From: Acidobacteriota bacterium
GTDB lineage: Bacteria; Acidobacteriota; Terriglobia; Terriglobales; Acidobacteriaceae
Length of the DNA stretch: 12,051 nt
NCBI GenBank assembly: GCA_021810735.1
Contig: JAJZIF010000069.1
Span: forward strand, 1-12,051
Direction of reading: 5' to 3'
The position numbers and the translations under genes were made by a program. The notes below the pieces were generated by a model. It was given only the letters and a program-made list of their open reading frames with translations, had not been told where the DNA came from and made no database searches. Shown piece after piece: positions 1 to 6,747 of the stretch (positions within the stretch are counted from its first letter, which is position 1; every line of letters begins with the position of its first letter).

Positions 1-1436
1 TTCCCAATGCAGAAACTTGAAAAAATGCGATTCAAAATATCGTCCGCCGTCGTCTCCCCCGTCAGCGAATCCAACTCCCGCAGCGCCTCGTAAAGATCCA
101 GCAGCACCATCTCGTGCGGAATTCCGCTCTGCGCCGCCTCTCGCGCTTTCGTCAGCCCCGCCAGCGCGCCCTTCACCGCTTCATGATGCCGCAGTGTCGT
201 CAGCATCCCCGTCTCGCTGCCGTCTCCCGCTCCGCGCACCATCTCCAGCAACACAGCGCGCAGCGCATCGATTCCTTCGCCCGTAATCGCCGACGTTCGC
301 ACGGTTCGCACTTCCGTTACCAATTCAGTTACATATTCGGCGGGCTCGGCTTTCACCCCCAAATCGCACTTGTTCCGCACCAGCACCACGCGCCGTCCGG
401 CCAGCGACTCCAGCAGCCCGCGCTCCTCTCGGCTCAGCGAAATCCCAGCTTCCATCACCATCATCACCAGGTTTGCATCCGCAAGTGCCTCGCGCGATTT
501 CTCAATCCCGATCGTCTCCACCTCGTCCGCGCTCTCGCGCAGCCCCGCCGTATCCACCAGCTCAACTGGAATCCCGCCCACCGCCAGCCGTTCCGTCACC
601 AGGTCGCGCGTCGTGCCCGGAATCGCCGTCACAATCGCCCGCTCTTTATCCAGCAGCCGGTTGAACAGGGAAGACTTGCCCACATTCGGACGACCCACAA
701 TCGCCAGCGTCAATCCGCTGTGCACCAGGCGTCCACGCTCAAACGATCCCGCCAGTTTTTCTAGCCCCGGCCGAATTGTATCTATGCGTGTCACAATTTC
801 CGCATTCGGCGTCACATCCACATCATCTTCGGCAAAATCGATGCCTGCTTCCAGCAGCGCAATCAGTTCAACCAGCGCCTCTTTCGCCGGTTGCACCCTC
901 CGCGAAAGCGCGCCGCCCATCTGCTCGGCCGCCACCCGCGCCTGGTAAAGCGTCTGCGCCTCAATCAGATCGCGCACCGCCTCGGCCTGCGTCAAATCCA
1001 TCCGGCCGGAGAGAAACGCCCGCTCCGTAAACTCGCCCGGACGCGCCAGCCGCGCGCCCTGCTTCAGCGCCATCCGTACCAGCAGCTCCAGCACCACCGG
1101 CGACCCGTGCGCCGCAATCTCCACCAGGTCCTCGCCCGTGTACGACCGCGGACCCGCAAAAAAAGTCACCACGCACTCGTCCAGTTTCGCCGGCTCCTGC
1201 GCTTCACCTCCTGCGCCCGTCTCCGCCACGGCATAAATCTCGCCGAACCGCGCCCGCCCATGCTCAAACCCATGCCGCAGCCGCACCATCGCCGCCGCCG
1301 TTTCCACCGCATGCGGGCCCGAGATCCGCACAATCCCAATCCCCCCGCGCCCCGGCGGCGTTGAAACGGCGACGATCGTCTCTTGTGCCAACATTTCGAC
1401 TTCGGCAACTTGCGGATGCGGTTGAATCGGGTTCAT
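1..1436 (-). CDS. mnmE: MnmE (TrmE), tRNA uridine-5-carboxymethylaminomethyl modification GTPase, 3' end just cut off
   Basis: MnmE works with MnmG in the cytoplasm to modify the wobble uridine (position 34) of several tRNAs. I translated the minus strand by hand. The N-terminal folate/formyl-binding domain begins with TPPGRGGIGIVRISG (residues 26-40) and continues through SYTGEDLVEI (98-107). A helical domain follows, and then the inserted G domain, with the P-loop GRPNVGKS at 248-255, IPGTTRD, DTAG and NKCD. The C-terminus reads FSSFCIG at the window edge, with the conserved C-terminal cysteine at 476. The family ends in CIGK, so only one lysine and the stop should lie outside, giving about 479 residues. 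I chose the ATG at 1436; a second in-frame ATG at 1394 (residue 15) starts nearer the family's usual N-terminus and is equally possible. Neither has a good Shine-Dalgarno. Codons are strongly G-ending. A terminator separates this gene from jag upstream, so it probably has its own promoter. Confidence 0.97.
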   Translation of the reverse strand, partial: MNPIQPHPQVAEVEMLAQETIVAVSTPPGRGGIGIVRISGPHAVETAAAMVRLRHGFEHGRARFGEIYAVAETGAGGEAQEPAKLDECVVTFFAGPRSYTGEDLVEIAAHGSPVVLELLVRMALKQGARLARPGEFTERAFLSGRMDLTQAEAVRDLIEAQTLYQARVAAEQMGGALSRRVQPAKEALVELIALLEAGIDFAEDDVDVTPNAEIVTRIDTIRPGLEKLAGSFERGRLVHSGLTLAIVGRPNVGKSSLFNRLLDKERAIVTAIPGTTRDLVTERLAVGGIPVELVDTAGLRESADEVETIGIEKSREALADANLVMMVMEAGISLSREERGLLESLAGRRVVLVRNKCDLGVKAEPAEYVTELVTEVRTVRTSAITGEGIDALRAVLLEMVRGAGDGSETGMLTTLRHHEAVKGALAGLTKAREAAQSGIPHEMVLLDLYEALRELDSLTGETTADDILNRIFSSFCIG

Positions 1437-1460
1437 AGACTCAGCCTATAACGCCAAATC

Positions 1461-1499
1461 AAATAAAAATGGCCGCAGGGCAGGGAAGCCCGCGGCCAT
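1461..1499 (-). terminator. Rho-independent terminator downstream of the jag-like gene
   Basis: Read on the minus strand, ATGGCCGC and GCGGCCAT (1492-1499 with 1469-1476) pair perfectly. They continue as GGGC/GCCC (1488-1491 with 1478-1481) past one bulged base and close on a 6-base loop. The stem is followed directly by TTTTATTT (1461-1468). This is a 12-bp GC-rich stem plus T tract, lying 30 bases past the jag stop and before the mnmE start, so it should end jag transcripts. Confidence 0.85.
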
Positions 1500-1528
1500 C
1501 TCATCCTCGTAGCTCAGGTTTCGTCCCG

Positions 1529-2083
1529 CTACCGCCTCCGGCCTCGCGCCATCGCCTGCGGCGCCGGTCGAAACTTTCGCTGGTCATATCCCTCCGGATA
1601 CGCCACCACAAACCGCTGCAATCCTTCTCCGCTCGACGACGTCTCAATGTCCTCAAAACCGCGAAATGCCAGGTGCAGCATCCGCCGCTCCCGCGAGCTC
1701 ATCGGAGCAAAGCAGTATGGCTGTCCCGTCTCGCGAACCTTGTCCGCCGCCGTCTGCGCCGCCAGCTTCAGCTCCTGCGCACGCAGTGCCTTGAAGTTGT
1801 TGGCGTCGAACGAAATCTTGTCGTGCTCCTCGTTCTCCAGCCGAATCATCTTCGCCGCCACATGCTCCAGCGCACGCAGCAGCTCGCCGCCGCGCTGCGT
1901 CAGCAATCCTGCGTCCGGCCCGGCCATTTCCACGTAAATCTCGCGCGCCTCCAGCCCATCCGGATCGGCCGCGCCCGCGCCCGCCGTGATGCGGTACTTC
2001 AGCCGCAGCCCGCCAAGCGTAGTGAGTGTCTTCAGAAGGGAAGCAATCTTTTCAGCTGCTCCGCGATAATCTTCAATCGGCAT
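1529..2083 (-). CDS. Jag/KhpB-family KH-R3H single-stranded nucleic-acid-binding protein, without the Jag_N domain
   Basis: The protein is 184 residues from the ATG at 2083. Residues about 25-100 resemble a degenerate KH domain, with RGGELLRALEHVAAKM at 64-79 and ISFDANNF at 90-97. They are followed by the linker helix and SSRERRMLHLAF (129-140), the R3H signature with R133 and H137 in the RxxxH spacing, then SSSGEGLQRFVVAYPEG (149-165). Family members bind RNA in the cytoplasm and are linked to membrane-protein insertion and division genes. The usual order is rpmH-rnpA-yidD-yidC-jag-mnmE; here only the jag-mnmE adjacency is kept, with tRNA-Arg and hemB upstream. The Jag_N domain that normally precedes the KH domain is absent. 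The reading frame stays open upstream to 2299, but that extension is antisense to the tRNA and is rejected. No Shine-Dalgarno is obvious. A strong hairpin terminator follows the stop. The C-terminal tail is basic (ends GRRR). Confidence 0.88.
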   Translation of the reverse strand: MPIEDYRGAAEKIASLLKTLTTLGGLRLKYRITAGAGAADPDGLEAREIYVEMAGPDAGLLTQRGGELLRALEHVAAKMIRLENEEHDKISFDANNFKALRAQELKLAAQTAADKVRETGQPYCFAPMSSRERRMLHLAFRGFEDIETSSSGEGLQRFVVAYPEGYDQRKFRPAPQAMARGRRR

Positions 2084-2172
2084 CGAGAACCAGTATCGCA
2101 CTCCCGGCCCGTTTGCCGCATCTCGCCGCTGTATCTGCCTGCCATAACGGGCCCTGCCGCACGCACCTGGGC

Positions 2173-2178
2173 TAGAAT
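2173..2178 (+). promoter_or_regulatory. Possible -10 element of the tRNA-Arg promoter
   Basis: TAGAAT lies 10 bases before the first base of the mature tRNA, the right distance for a -10 box. No recognisable -35 hexamer lies 16-18 bases upstream, so the assignment rests on the -10 match and position alone. Confidence 0.4.
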
Positions 2179-2188
2179 GACCTTGCAG

Positions 2189-2265
2189 GGGCGAGTAGCT
2201 CAATTGGATAGAGCACCAGCCTTCTAAGCTGGGGGTTGCAGGTTCGATCCCTGCCTCGCCTACCA
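2189..2265 (+). tRNA. tRNA-Arg(UCU), CCA encoded
   Basis: All cloverleaf arms fold. The acceptor GGGCGAG pairs with CTCGCCT (one G-U at the end). The D stem is GCTC/GAGC. The anticodon stem CCAGC/GCTGG encloses CTTCTAA, giving anticodon TCT. The T stem GCAGG/CCTGC encloses TTCGATC. The discriminator base is A, and CCA is encoded at 2263-2265. This tRNA reads AGA and AGG arginine codons, which are rare in the GC-rich genes here but do occur in the DUF4011 gene at the right edge (for example AGA at 11691). Its 3' end lies 2 bases from the converging hemB stop codon. Confidence 0.98.
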
Positions 2266-2267
2266 CC

Positions 2268-3257
2268 TCACCCCAACCGCTTCGCCGCCTCCTGCGCAAA
2301 GTAGGTCACGATAAAGCCCGCCCCGGCCCGCCGAATCGCCAGCAGTGACTCCATCATCGCACGCTCGCCGTCCAGCCAGCCCTTCGCAATCGCGGCCTGC
2401 AGCATCGAGTACTCACCCGATACCTGGTATGCGCCAATCGGAACATCAAATCGTTCCCTTGCCGCCCGAATCACATCCAGGTAAGGCATCGCCGGCTTCA
2501 TCAGGATCATGTCCGCACCTTCGCCCAGGTCCAGCTCGATCTCCCGCATCGCCTCGCGCACATTCGCGCTGTCCATCTGGTAGCTGCGCCGGTCGCCAAA
2601 CTGCGGAGCCGAGTCCGCCGCCTCGCGAAACGGCCCATAAAACGCCGAGGTGAACTTCGCCGCATACGAGAGAATCGGCGTCTGTTCCAGACCCTCATGG
2701 TTCAGCGCCCCGCGCATCACCGCCACGCGCCCATCCATCATGTCGCTCGGAGCCACCACGTCCGCGCCGGCCTGCGCCAATGACACCGCTGTCTTCGCCA
2801 GCAGCACCACGCTCGTGTCGTTTTCCACTTCGTATCCATCGGCATGTTCCCGCACTACCCCGCAATGCCCGTGCGTCGTGTACTCGCACAGGCACACATC
2901 GGCCATCAGTACCAGCCGTTTTGCCGCGCTGCTTTGCTTCAGCGCGCGCAGCCCGCGCTGCACAATGCCGTCATCGGCCCACGCCCCGGTCGCTTCTTCG
3001 TCTTTCGTCTCCGGCAAGCCAAACAGCAGCAGCCCACCAATGCCCAGTGACGCAGCCGCTTCGGCTTCCTTCACCGCCTCATCGATGGAAAGATTGAAAA
3101 CGCCCGGCATCGAGCTTATCTCCCGCCGCACGCCCTCGCCCGGGCAAAGGAACAGCGGCAGAATCAGCGCTTCCGGCTCCAGATGCGTCTCCCGCACCAG
3201 CGCGCGCAGCGGCTCCGTGCGGCGCATCCGTCGCATACGAGTAATCGGATATTCCAT
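2268..3257 (-). CDS. hemB: Porphobilinogen synthase (delta-aminolevulinic acid dehydratase)
   Basis: HemB condenses two 5-aminolevulinate molecules into porphobilinogen, the second common step of haem and other tetrapyrrole synthesis, in the cytoplasm. The protein is 329 residues, normal for the family. The zinc-site cysteines are C122, C124 and C132 in [14 protein letters not shown]. The two active-site lysines are K201 ([15 protein letters not shown]) and K254 ([11 protein letters not shown]), and the substrate loop is QVSGEYSM (278-285). Three cysteines mean the zinc-dependent type, not the magnesium/aspartate type. The frame is open upstream to 3578, but the family N-terminus ([10 protein letters not shown]) fits the ATG at 3257. 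That ATG has no Shine-Dalgarno but has a -10-like TACAAT six bases upstream, which suggests a leaderless transcript. Codons are G-ending. The stop is 2 bases from the 3' end of the tRNA-Arg transcribed toward it. Confidence 0.97.
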   Translation of the reverse strand: MEYPITRMRRMRRTEPLRALVRETHLEPEALILPLFLCPGEGVRREISSMPGVFNLSIDEAVKEAEAAASLGIGGLLLFGLPETKDEEATGAWADDGIVQRGLRALKQSSAAKRLVLMADVCLCEYTTHGHCGVVREHADGYEVENDTSVVLLAKTAVSLAQAGADVVAPSDMMDGRVAVMRGALNHEGLEQTPILSYAAKFTSAFYGPFREAADSAPQFGDRRSYQMDSANVREAMREIELDLGEGADMILMKPAMPYLDVIRAARERFDVPIGAYQVSGEYSMLQAAIAKGWLDGERAMMESLLAIRRAGAGFIVTYFAQEAAKRLG

Positions 3258-3263
3258 GCCGCT

Positions 3264-3269
3264 ATTGTA
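3264..3269 (-). promoter_or_regulatory. -10-like TACAAT close to the hemB start (possible leaderless promoter)
   Basis: On the minus strand TACAAT is followed by only AGCGGC and then the hemB ATG. A start of transcription 6-7 bases past the -10 box would fall on the ATG itself. A weak -35-like TTGCGG lies 19 bases upstream of it. No ribosome-binding sequence exists in this gap, which fits leaderless translation, but a single -10 match can occur by chance. Confidence 0.4.
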
Positions 3270-3328
3270 TGGCGGGGCGGGGAACTCGCCGCAACTGCAA
3301 GCACCTTCCTCGCACGGCCCACAACTTC

Positions 3329-3856
3329 CTACATCTGCACGGGCGGAACGCCCGGCCGCGTCATCTGCTCCCACTCCTGCCCCGAGAGTCCCGGTGCCAG
3401 CACCCACAGCGTGTAGATCGCCAGCAGCGTCCCCGCAATCGGCTTGATCAGCGTCAGCACCGCCGCCACTATCGCCAGCACCCGAGCCCATGGCTTCCGC
3501 TGCATCAGCGCAGCGCCCGTCGCCGCGCTCAATATCACCCGCAGCCCAAGAATGACCGCAATCACTGGCACCATCCACGGCACATGCTCACCCCAAAACG
3601 GCCATGGCCAGGCCATCATGTGCCCCTGACCGTGCATACCCCATCGGTTGAACACCCCACTCAAAATGGAGATTGCAATCAGTCCCTGCAGAACCGTCCA
3701 CGCAGCAAATGCCAGCCACAGAATCCACAACACCTGAAAATGCCGGTGCACCCGGTTGTAGATCACCGGAACCGGCGCCACTCCTGCCGGCCGGCCGCAC
3801 CGTGGACACACCACCGCCCCTGGAACCAGATGTTGACCGCAAGCTGTGCAGTACAT
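3329..3856 (-). CDS. Zinc-ribbon membrane protein of unknown function
   Basis: I do not recognise a named family for this 175-residue protein. It opens with MYCTACGQ and CPRCGRP: four cysteines at 3, 6, 17 and 20 in two CxxC pairs, the layout of the short zinc-ribbon that often heads bacterial membrane proteins. Three hydrophobic stretches follow, at about 43-65, 95-117 and 124-153. Between the first two lies a segment rich in Trp, His and Met (about 70-94, with [19 protein letters not shown]). The ribbon should lie in the cytoplasm. The start is well supported: GAGGAG (3863-3868) lies 6 bases before the ATG. It sits 71 bases upstream of hemB on the same strand, but hemB has its own promoter-like box, so an operon is uncertain. 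The His/Met/Trp loop could bind a metal, but that is only a suggestion. Confidence 0.8.
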   Translation of the reverse strand: MYCTACGQHLVPGAVVCPRCGRPAGVAPVPVIYNRVHRHFQVLWILWLAFAAWTVLQGLIAISILSGVFNRWGMHGQGHMMAWPWPFWGEHVPWMVPVIAVILGLRVILSAATGAALMQRKPWARVLAIVAAVLTLIKPIAGTLLAIYTLWVLAPGLSGQEWEQMTRPGVPPVQM

Positions 3857-4026
3857 ATCGCTCTCCTCGCTACAAAACTACGCATCCAGGCTCCGTCCAG
3901 TTCCCGGTCGCCAGCGGCAACCCTTCCAGGAGCCCCAGCAGCGTGGGCGTCGCGAAGGTGAAATGACAATGGGGTCCTTTGCGTTCGCTGCATGGCTCCG
4001 CCCGGACCGCCAACCTCGGCCAGCCC

Positions 4027-4488
4027 CTATCTCCCGGGCCGCGCCGCCAGCCAGCTCTCCAGGATCAGCACCGCCGCCACCTGGTCCACGACCTGCTTAT
4101 GCTCCGTGCCGGCTCGCCCCGCCGCATGCAAATGCCGGTGTGCCTCGGTTGTCGTCAGCCGCTCGTCCCATAAATGCACCGGAAGCCCGAACTCCTGCCG
4201 CAGCTGTTCCGCAAACGCCTGCGCCTTCTCCGCCTGCGGGCTCAAGTCGCCGGACATGTACAGCGGATTGCCTACCACGATCTCCCGGCAACCATATTTC
4301 CGCAGCAGCCGCCCCAGCGACTTCATATCCTGTTTCCGATTGGTCCGCACGAGTGTCAGCACTGGCTGCGCTGTCATCCCCAACTCGTCACTCACCGCTA
4401 CGCCCACGCGCCGGTCACCCACGTCCAGCCCCATCACCCGCCCCAGCGCGCTCGTCGGCTCATCCTGCGGCATTTCCTTATTTCCCAT
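4027..4488 (-). CDS. ruvX: RuvX/YqgF, RNase H-fold nuclease (pre-16S rRNA 5' maturation; Holliday-junction resolvase-like)
   Basis: The protein is 153 residues from the ATG at 4488, within family range. Motifs are GLDVGDRRVGVAVSDELG (20-37, catalytic D22), IVVGNPLYMSGDLSPQAEKA (70-89, the conserved GNP and S), HLWDERLTT (106-114, E109) and DQVAAVLILESWL (135-147, D135). These are the acidic residues expected for a two-metal RNase H-like site. Family members process the 5' end of 16S rRNA, and some cleave branched DNA. The frame extends to a TTG at 4539, but the ATGs at 4488 or 4473 bring the first strand closer to the usual N-terminus; 4488 versus 4473 cannot be settled by ribosome-binding sequence. 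It is divergent from mltG, a common yqgF-yceG neighbour pair. Codons are G-ending, as in the other minus-strand genes. Confidence 0.93.
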   Translation of the reverse strand: MGNKEMPQDEPTSALGRVMGLDVGDRRVGVAVSDELGMTAQPVLTLVRTNRKQDMKSLGRLLRKYGCREIVVGNPLYMSGDLSPQAEKAQAFAEQLRQEFGLPVHLWDERLTTTEAHRHLHAAGRAGTEHKQVVDQVAAVLILESWLAARPGR

Positions 4489-4682
4489 CTTCTTTCGCCA
4501 TGCCGACAAGTGTAGTGCCAGCACCTTATCAGACACCAAACCTATTCAAAACTCTGGATTTGACCGCAAAATACCCCGTGCCCATCGCAATCCGTGTGAT
4601 TCCCGCCCGATTTCCGCTTCTTGCCGCACCTTAGCCCCTTGGTTTTGAATCAAATGAGAAAAACGGCTTCCGGATTTGTCTT

Positions 4683-5750
4683 TTGCGCAAATATCTCTTC
4701 TTTCTGGTGACATTGCTGCTCATCTTTGCCGCAGCTTGGGGCGCATTCCTCGTCGAAGTCCCCATCGCCCCGGGCACTGCCACCCTTATTGACTTTCCGC
4801 CCGGAACCACCACCCGCGACATCGCCACCGCCCTGCAACAAAAGGGCATCATCCGCAGCCATCTCGCTTTTCTCATCCTGCACTACATTCAGGGCGGCAC
4901 GCTCAAGGCCGGTGAGTACCGCTTCGCCCAGCCCGCGAGTCTTCTCACCGTGTACGGCATTCTGCGCCGTGGCGATGTCTACTCCGTCAGCATCACCATT
5001 CCGGAAGGCGACAACATGTTCGAAATAGCGGACCGCCTCGCCGCCGCCCACCTCACCACGAAAGCAGCTTTCCTCCAGGTCGCCGAACACGACACTTCAC
5101 TCGTCAGCGATCTCGACCCCCATGCGCCCAGCCTTGAAGGCTACCTTTTCCCCGACACCTATAAGTTCACCCCCGGCACCTCGGCTAAAGAAATCGCCGA
5201 AACCATGATCGATCAATTTCGCGTCGAAGCCGCCAAACTCGGCATCGCAGTCCCCCCTGCTGACGCTGAAAAAGCCAAAAAACGCTCGCAGCGCACTGCC
5301 AGCGCACTGACCGATCCGCCCAGTCTCCACGACATCGTTACCATCGCCTCCCTCATCGAGCGCGAAACACCCATCCCCGCTGAGCGCCCACTCGTCGCCA
5401 GCGTCTTCTATAATCGTTTGAAGAAAGATATGCCACTTATGACCGATCCGTCGGTCATATACGCCGCGATTCTCCAGCATAAGTATCGCGGCGTCATTTA
5501 TGAGTCGGACCTTAAGTCCCACTCGCCTTACAACACCTATACCCACCTGGGACTGCCGCCAGGACCCATCTGTAATCCAGGCCTTGGCTCGCTCCGCGCG
5601 GCGTTACACCCGGCAATGACAGATTATCTGTACTTCGTCGCCGCCACCGCCAATCCCAGCGGACATTCCCGTTTTTCGGCCACGCTGGCACAGCACGACA
5701 AAGAAGTAGCCGCCTACCGAAAAGCAGTACGGGAAGCACAGCAGCACTGA
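4683..5750 (+). CDS. mltG: MltG (YceG-like) endolytic murein transglycosylase
   Basis: MltG is a membrane-anchored enzyme that cuts nascent peptidoglycan and so sets glycan-strand length. Of 355 residues, 1-4 are charged (MRKY) and 5-22 form the single membrane anchor. Residues 35-105 fit the LysM-like subdomain. The YceG catalytic part includes LEGYLFPDTY (151-160) and IASLIERET (221-229), with E226 in the place of the catalytic glutamate. It continues with RPLVASVFYNRL (235-246), PLMTDPSVIYA (251-261), SPYNTYTHLGLPPGPICNPG (281-300) and a C-terminal DYLYFVA. The linker at about 193-214 is basic and Ala/Ser-rich and looks like a family-variable insert. The start is a TTG. It is the only start near the anchor in this frame; an ATG at 4654 is out of frame. 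The next gene begins 22 bases after the stop, so the two are probably co-transcribed. Confidence 0.95.
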   Translation: MRKYLFFLVTLLLIFAAAWGAFLVEVPIAPGTATLIDFPPGTTTRDIATALQQKGIIRSHLAFLILHYIQGGTLKAGEYRFAQPASLLTVYGILRRGDVYSVSITIPEGDNMFEIADRLAAAHLTTKAAFLQVAEHDTSLVSDLDPHAPSLEGYLFPDTYKFTPGTSAKEIAETMIDQFRVEAAKLGIAVPPADAEKAKKRSQRTASALTDPPSLHDIVTIASLIERETPIPAERPLVASVFYNRLKKDMPLMTDPSVIYAAILQHKYRGVIYESDLKSHSPYNTYTHLGLPPGPICNPGLGSLRAALHPAMTDYLYFVAATANPSGHSRFSATLAQHDKEVAAYRKAVREAQQH

Positions 5751-5772
5751 ACTTTACGGAGAAACCGGACGA

Positions 5773-6669
5773 TTGCTTAAGTTTTTCAAAACGAGAGGGA
5801 TTGCCATTGCGCTGGCCATGACCCTGCCCGCGCTCACCGGATGCTTTGTCCACGTGCGCCGCGTGCCGCGCGCCCGCATGCCCAAAACCATCCTCTCTTC
5901 CACCGCCGAGCAGCTCTCCTCGCTCATCAATCAGCGCTACGACCAGATCCACTCCATGAGCGCGCAGGTCACCTTCCAGCTCACCGAGGGCGGCATCCTC
6001 AAGGGCAAAGAGAAAACCTACGCCTCCTTCAGCGGCTACGTCCTCATGCGCAAGCCCGGAGATATCCGCGTCATCGGCTTCCTGCCCGTCATCCATTCCC
6101 AGGCCTTTGACATGGCCTCCGACGGCAAAAACTTCACCATGATCATCCCGCCCAAGAACAAGGCTTTCGCGGGCACCAATCAGGTCACGCACGAATCGAC
6201 GAAACCGCTCGAAAATCTCCGCCCCTACATCTTCTTTGATTCGCTCCTCATTCAGTCCATCTCGCCCACTGACCTCGTCGTGCTGACGGCGGATACAAAG
6301 ACCGTCATCACTCCGAAACACAAGCACATTGACATCCTGCCCGAGTACCTGCTCACCATCCTGCGCCGCAAATCACTCGACAGCAATGTCCTCGTACCCG
6401 AGCGCGTTATCCACTTTGACCGCGCCACCCTCGAACCCTACGAGGAAGACATCTACGATCCCCAGGGCAGCGTCGAAACCGAGGCCACTTTCGGCCCGCT
6501 CAAGATTTTCGATGGCCAGGAGTTCCCCTCCTACATCACCATCCGTCGCCCCTTGCAGGAATACCAGATCCTCGTCACCTTCCAGAAGATTCACTTCAAC
6601 CTCAACCTGACGGACGATCAGTTCCACGTCAAAATCCCACAGGGCATGCCGGTCAAGGAACTCCACTAG
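5773..6669 (+). CDS. Lipoprotein of unknown function, possibly LolA/LolB-like fold
   Basis: The protein is 298 residues. Basic residues at 3-8 are followed by a hydrophobic stretch and the lipobox LTGC, with the lipidated cysteine at 24, so it should be an exported lipoprotein. Residues about 50-290 read as alternating strands: YDQIHSMSAQVTFQL (55-69), SFSGYVLMRKPGDIRVIGF, then SQAFDMASDGKNFTMIIPPK. That is the style of outer-membrane lipoprotein-sorting (LolA/LolB) and DUF4292-like proteins, which have a half-barrel for lipid or lipoprotein. I infer this fold from pattern only. The start is a TTG at 5773 with GGAG about 10 bases upstream; no ATG precedes the signal peptide. It follows mltG by 22 bases, so it is probably in one envelope operon with it. 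A 12-bp inverted repeat follows the stop. Codons are C-ending. Confidence 0.8.
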   Translation: MLKFFKTRGIAIALAMTLPALTGCFVHVRRVPRARMPKTILSSTAEQLSSLINQRYDQIHSMSAQVTFQLTEGGILKGKEKTYASFSGYVLMRKPGDIRVIGFLPVIHSQAFDMASDGKNFTMIIPPKNKAFAGTNQVTHESTKPLENLRPYIFFDSLLIQSISPTDLVVLTADTKTVITPKHKHIDILPEYLLTILRRKSLDSNVLVPERVIHFDRATLEPYEEDIYDPQGSVETEATFGPLKIFDGQEFPSYITIRRPLQEYQILVTFQKIHFNLNLTDDQFHVKIPQGMPVKELH

Positions 6670-6685
6670 CTCCCATCAGCGCTGC

Positions 6686-6725
6686 TCATGGCGTCGTAAC
6701 CATCCATCTCGTCACGACGCCATGA
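6686..6725 (+). repeat. Perfect 12-bp inverted repeat between the lipoprotein and FUSC genes
   Basis: TCATGGCGTCGT (6686-6697) and ACGACGCCATGA (6714-6725) are exact reverse complements with 16 bases between. It lies 17 bases after the lipoprotein stop and 22 bases before the FUSC start codon. It lacks a T tract, so it may be a terminator-like structure without one, a leader hairpin, or a two-fold operator. Confidence 0.7.
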
Positions 6726-6747
6726 CATCTCACCCAGCAACTGCCTA

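Noticed and set aside
114..948. Two plus-strand frames of about 200 residues rich in Arg, Pro, Ser and His
   Set aside because: They are antisense to mnmE, whose motifs are complete on the minus strand.
2084..2299. Upstream extension of the jag frame on the minus strand, and a plus-strand reading ending in VAQLDRAPAF
   Set aside because: Both are translations across the tRNA-Arg gene, a well-known source of false proteins (the minus version contains GIEPATPSLEG). The cloverleaf is complete, so this is RNA, not protein.
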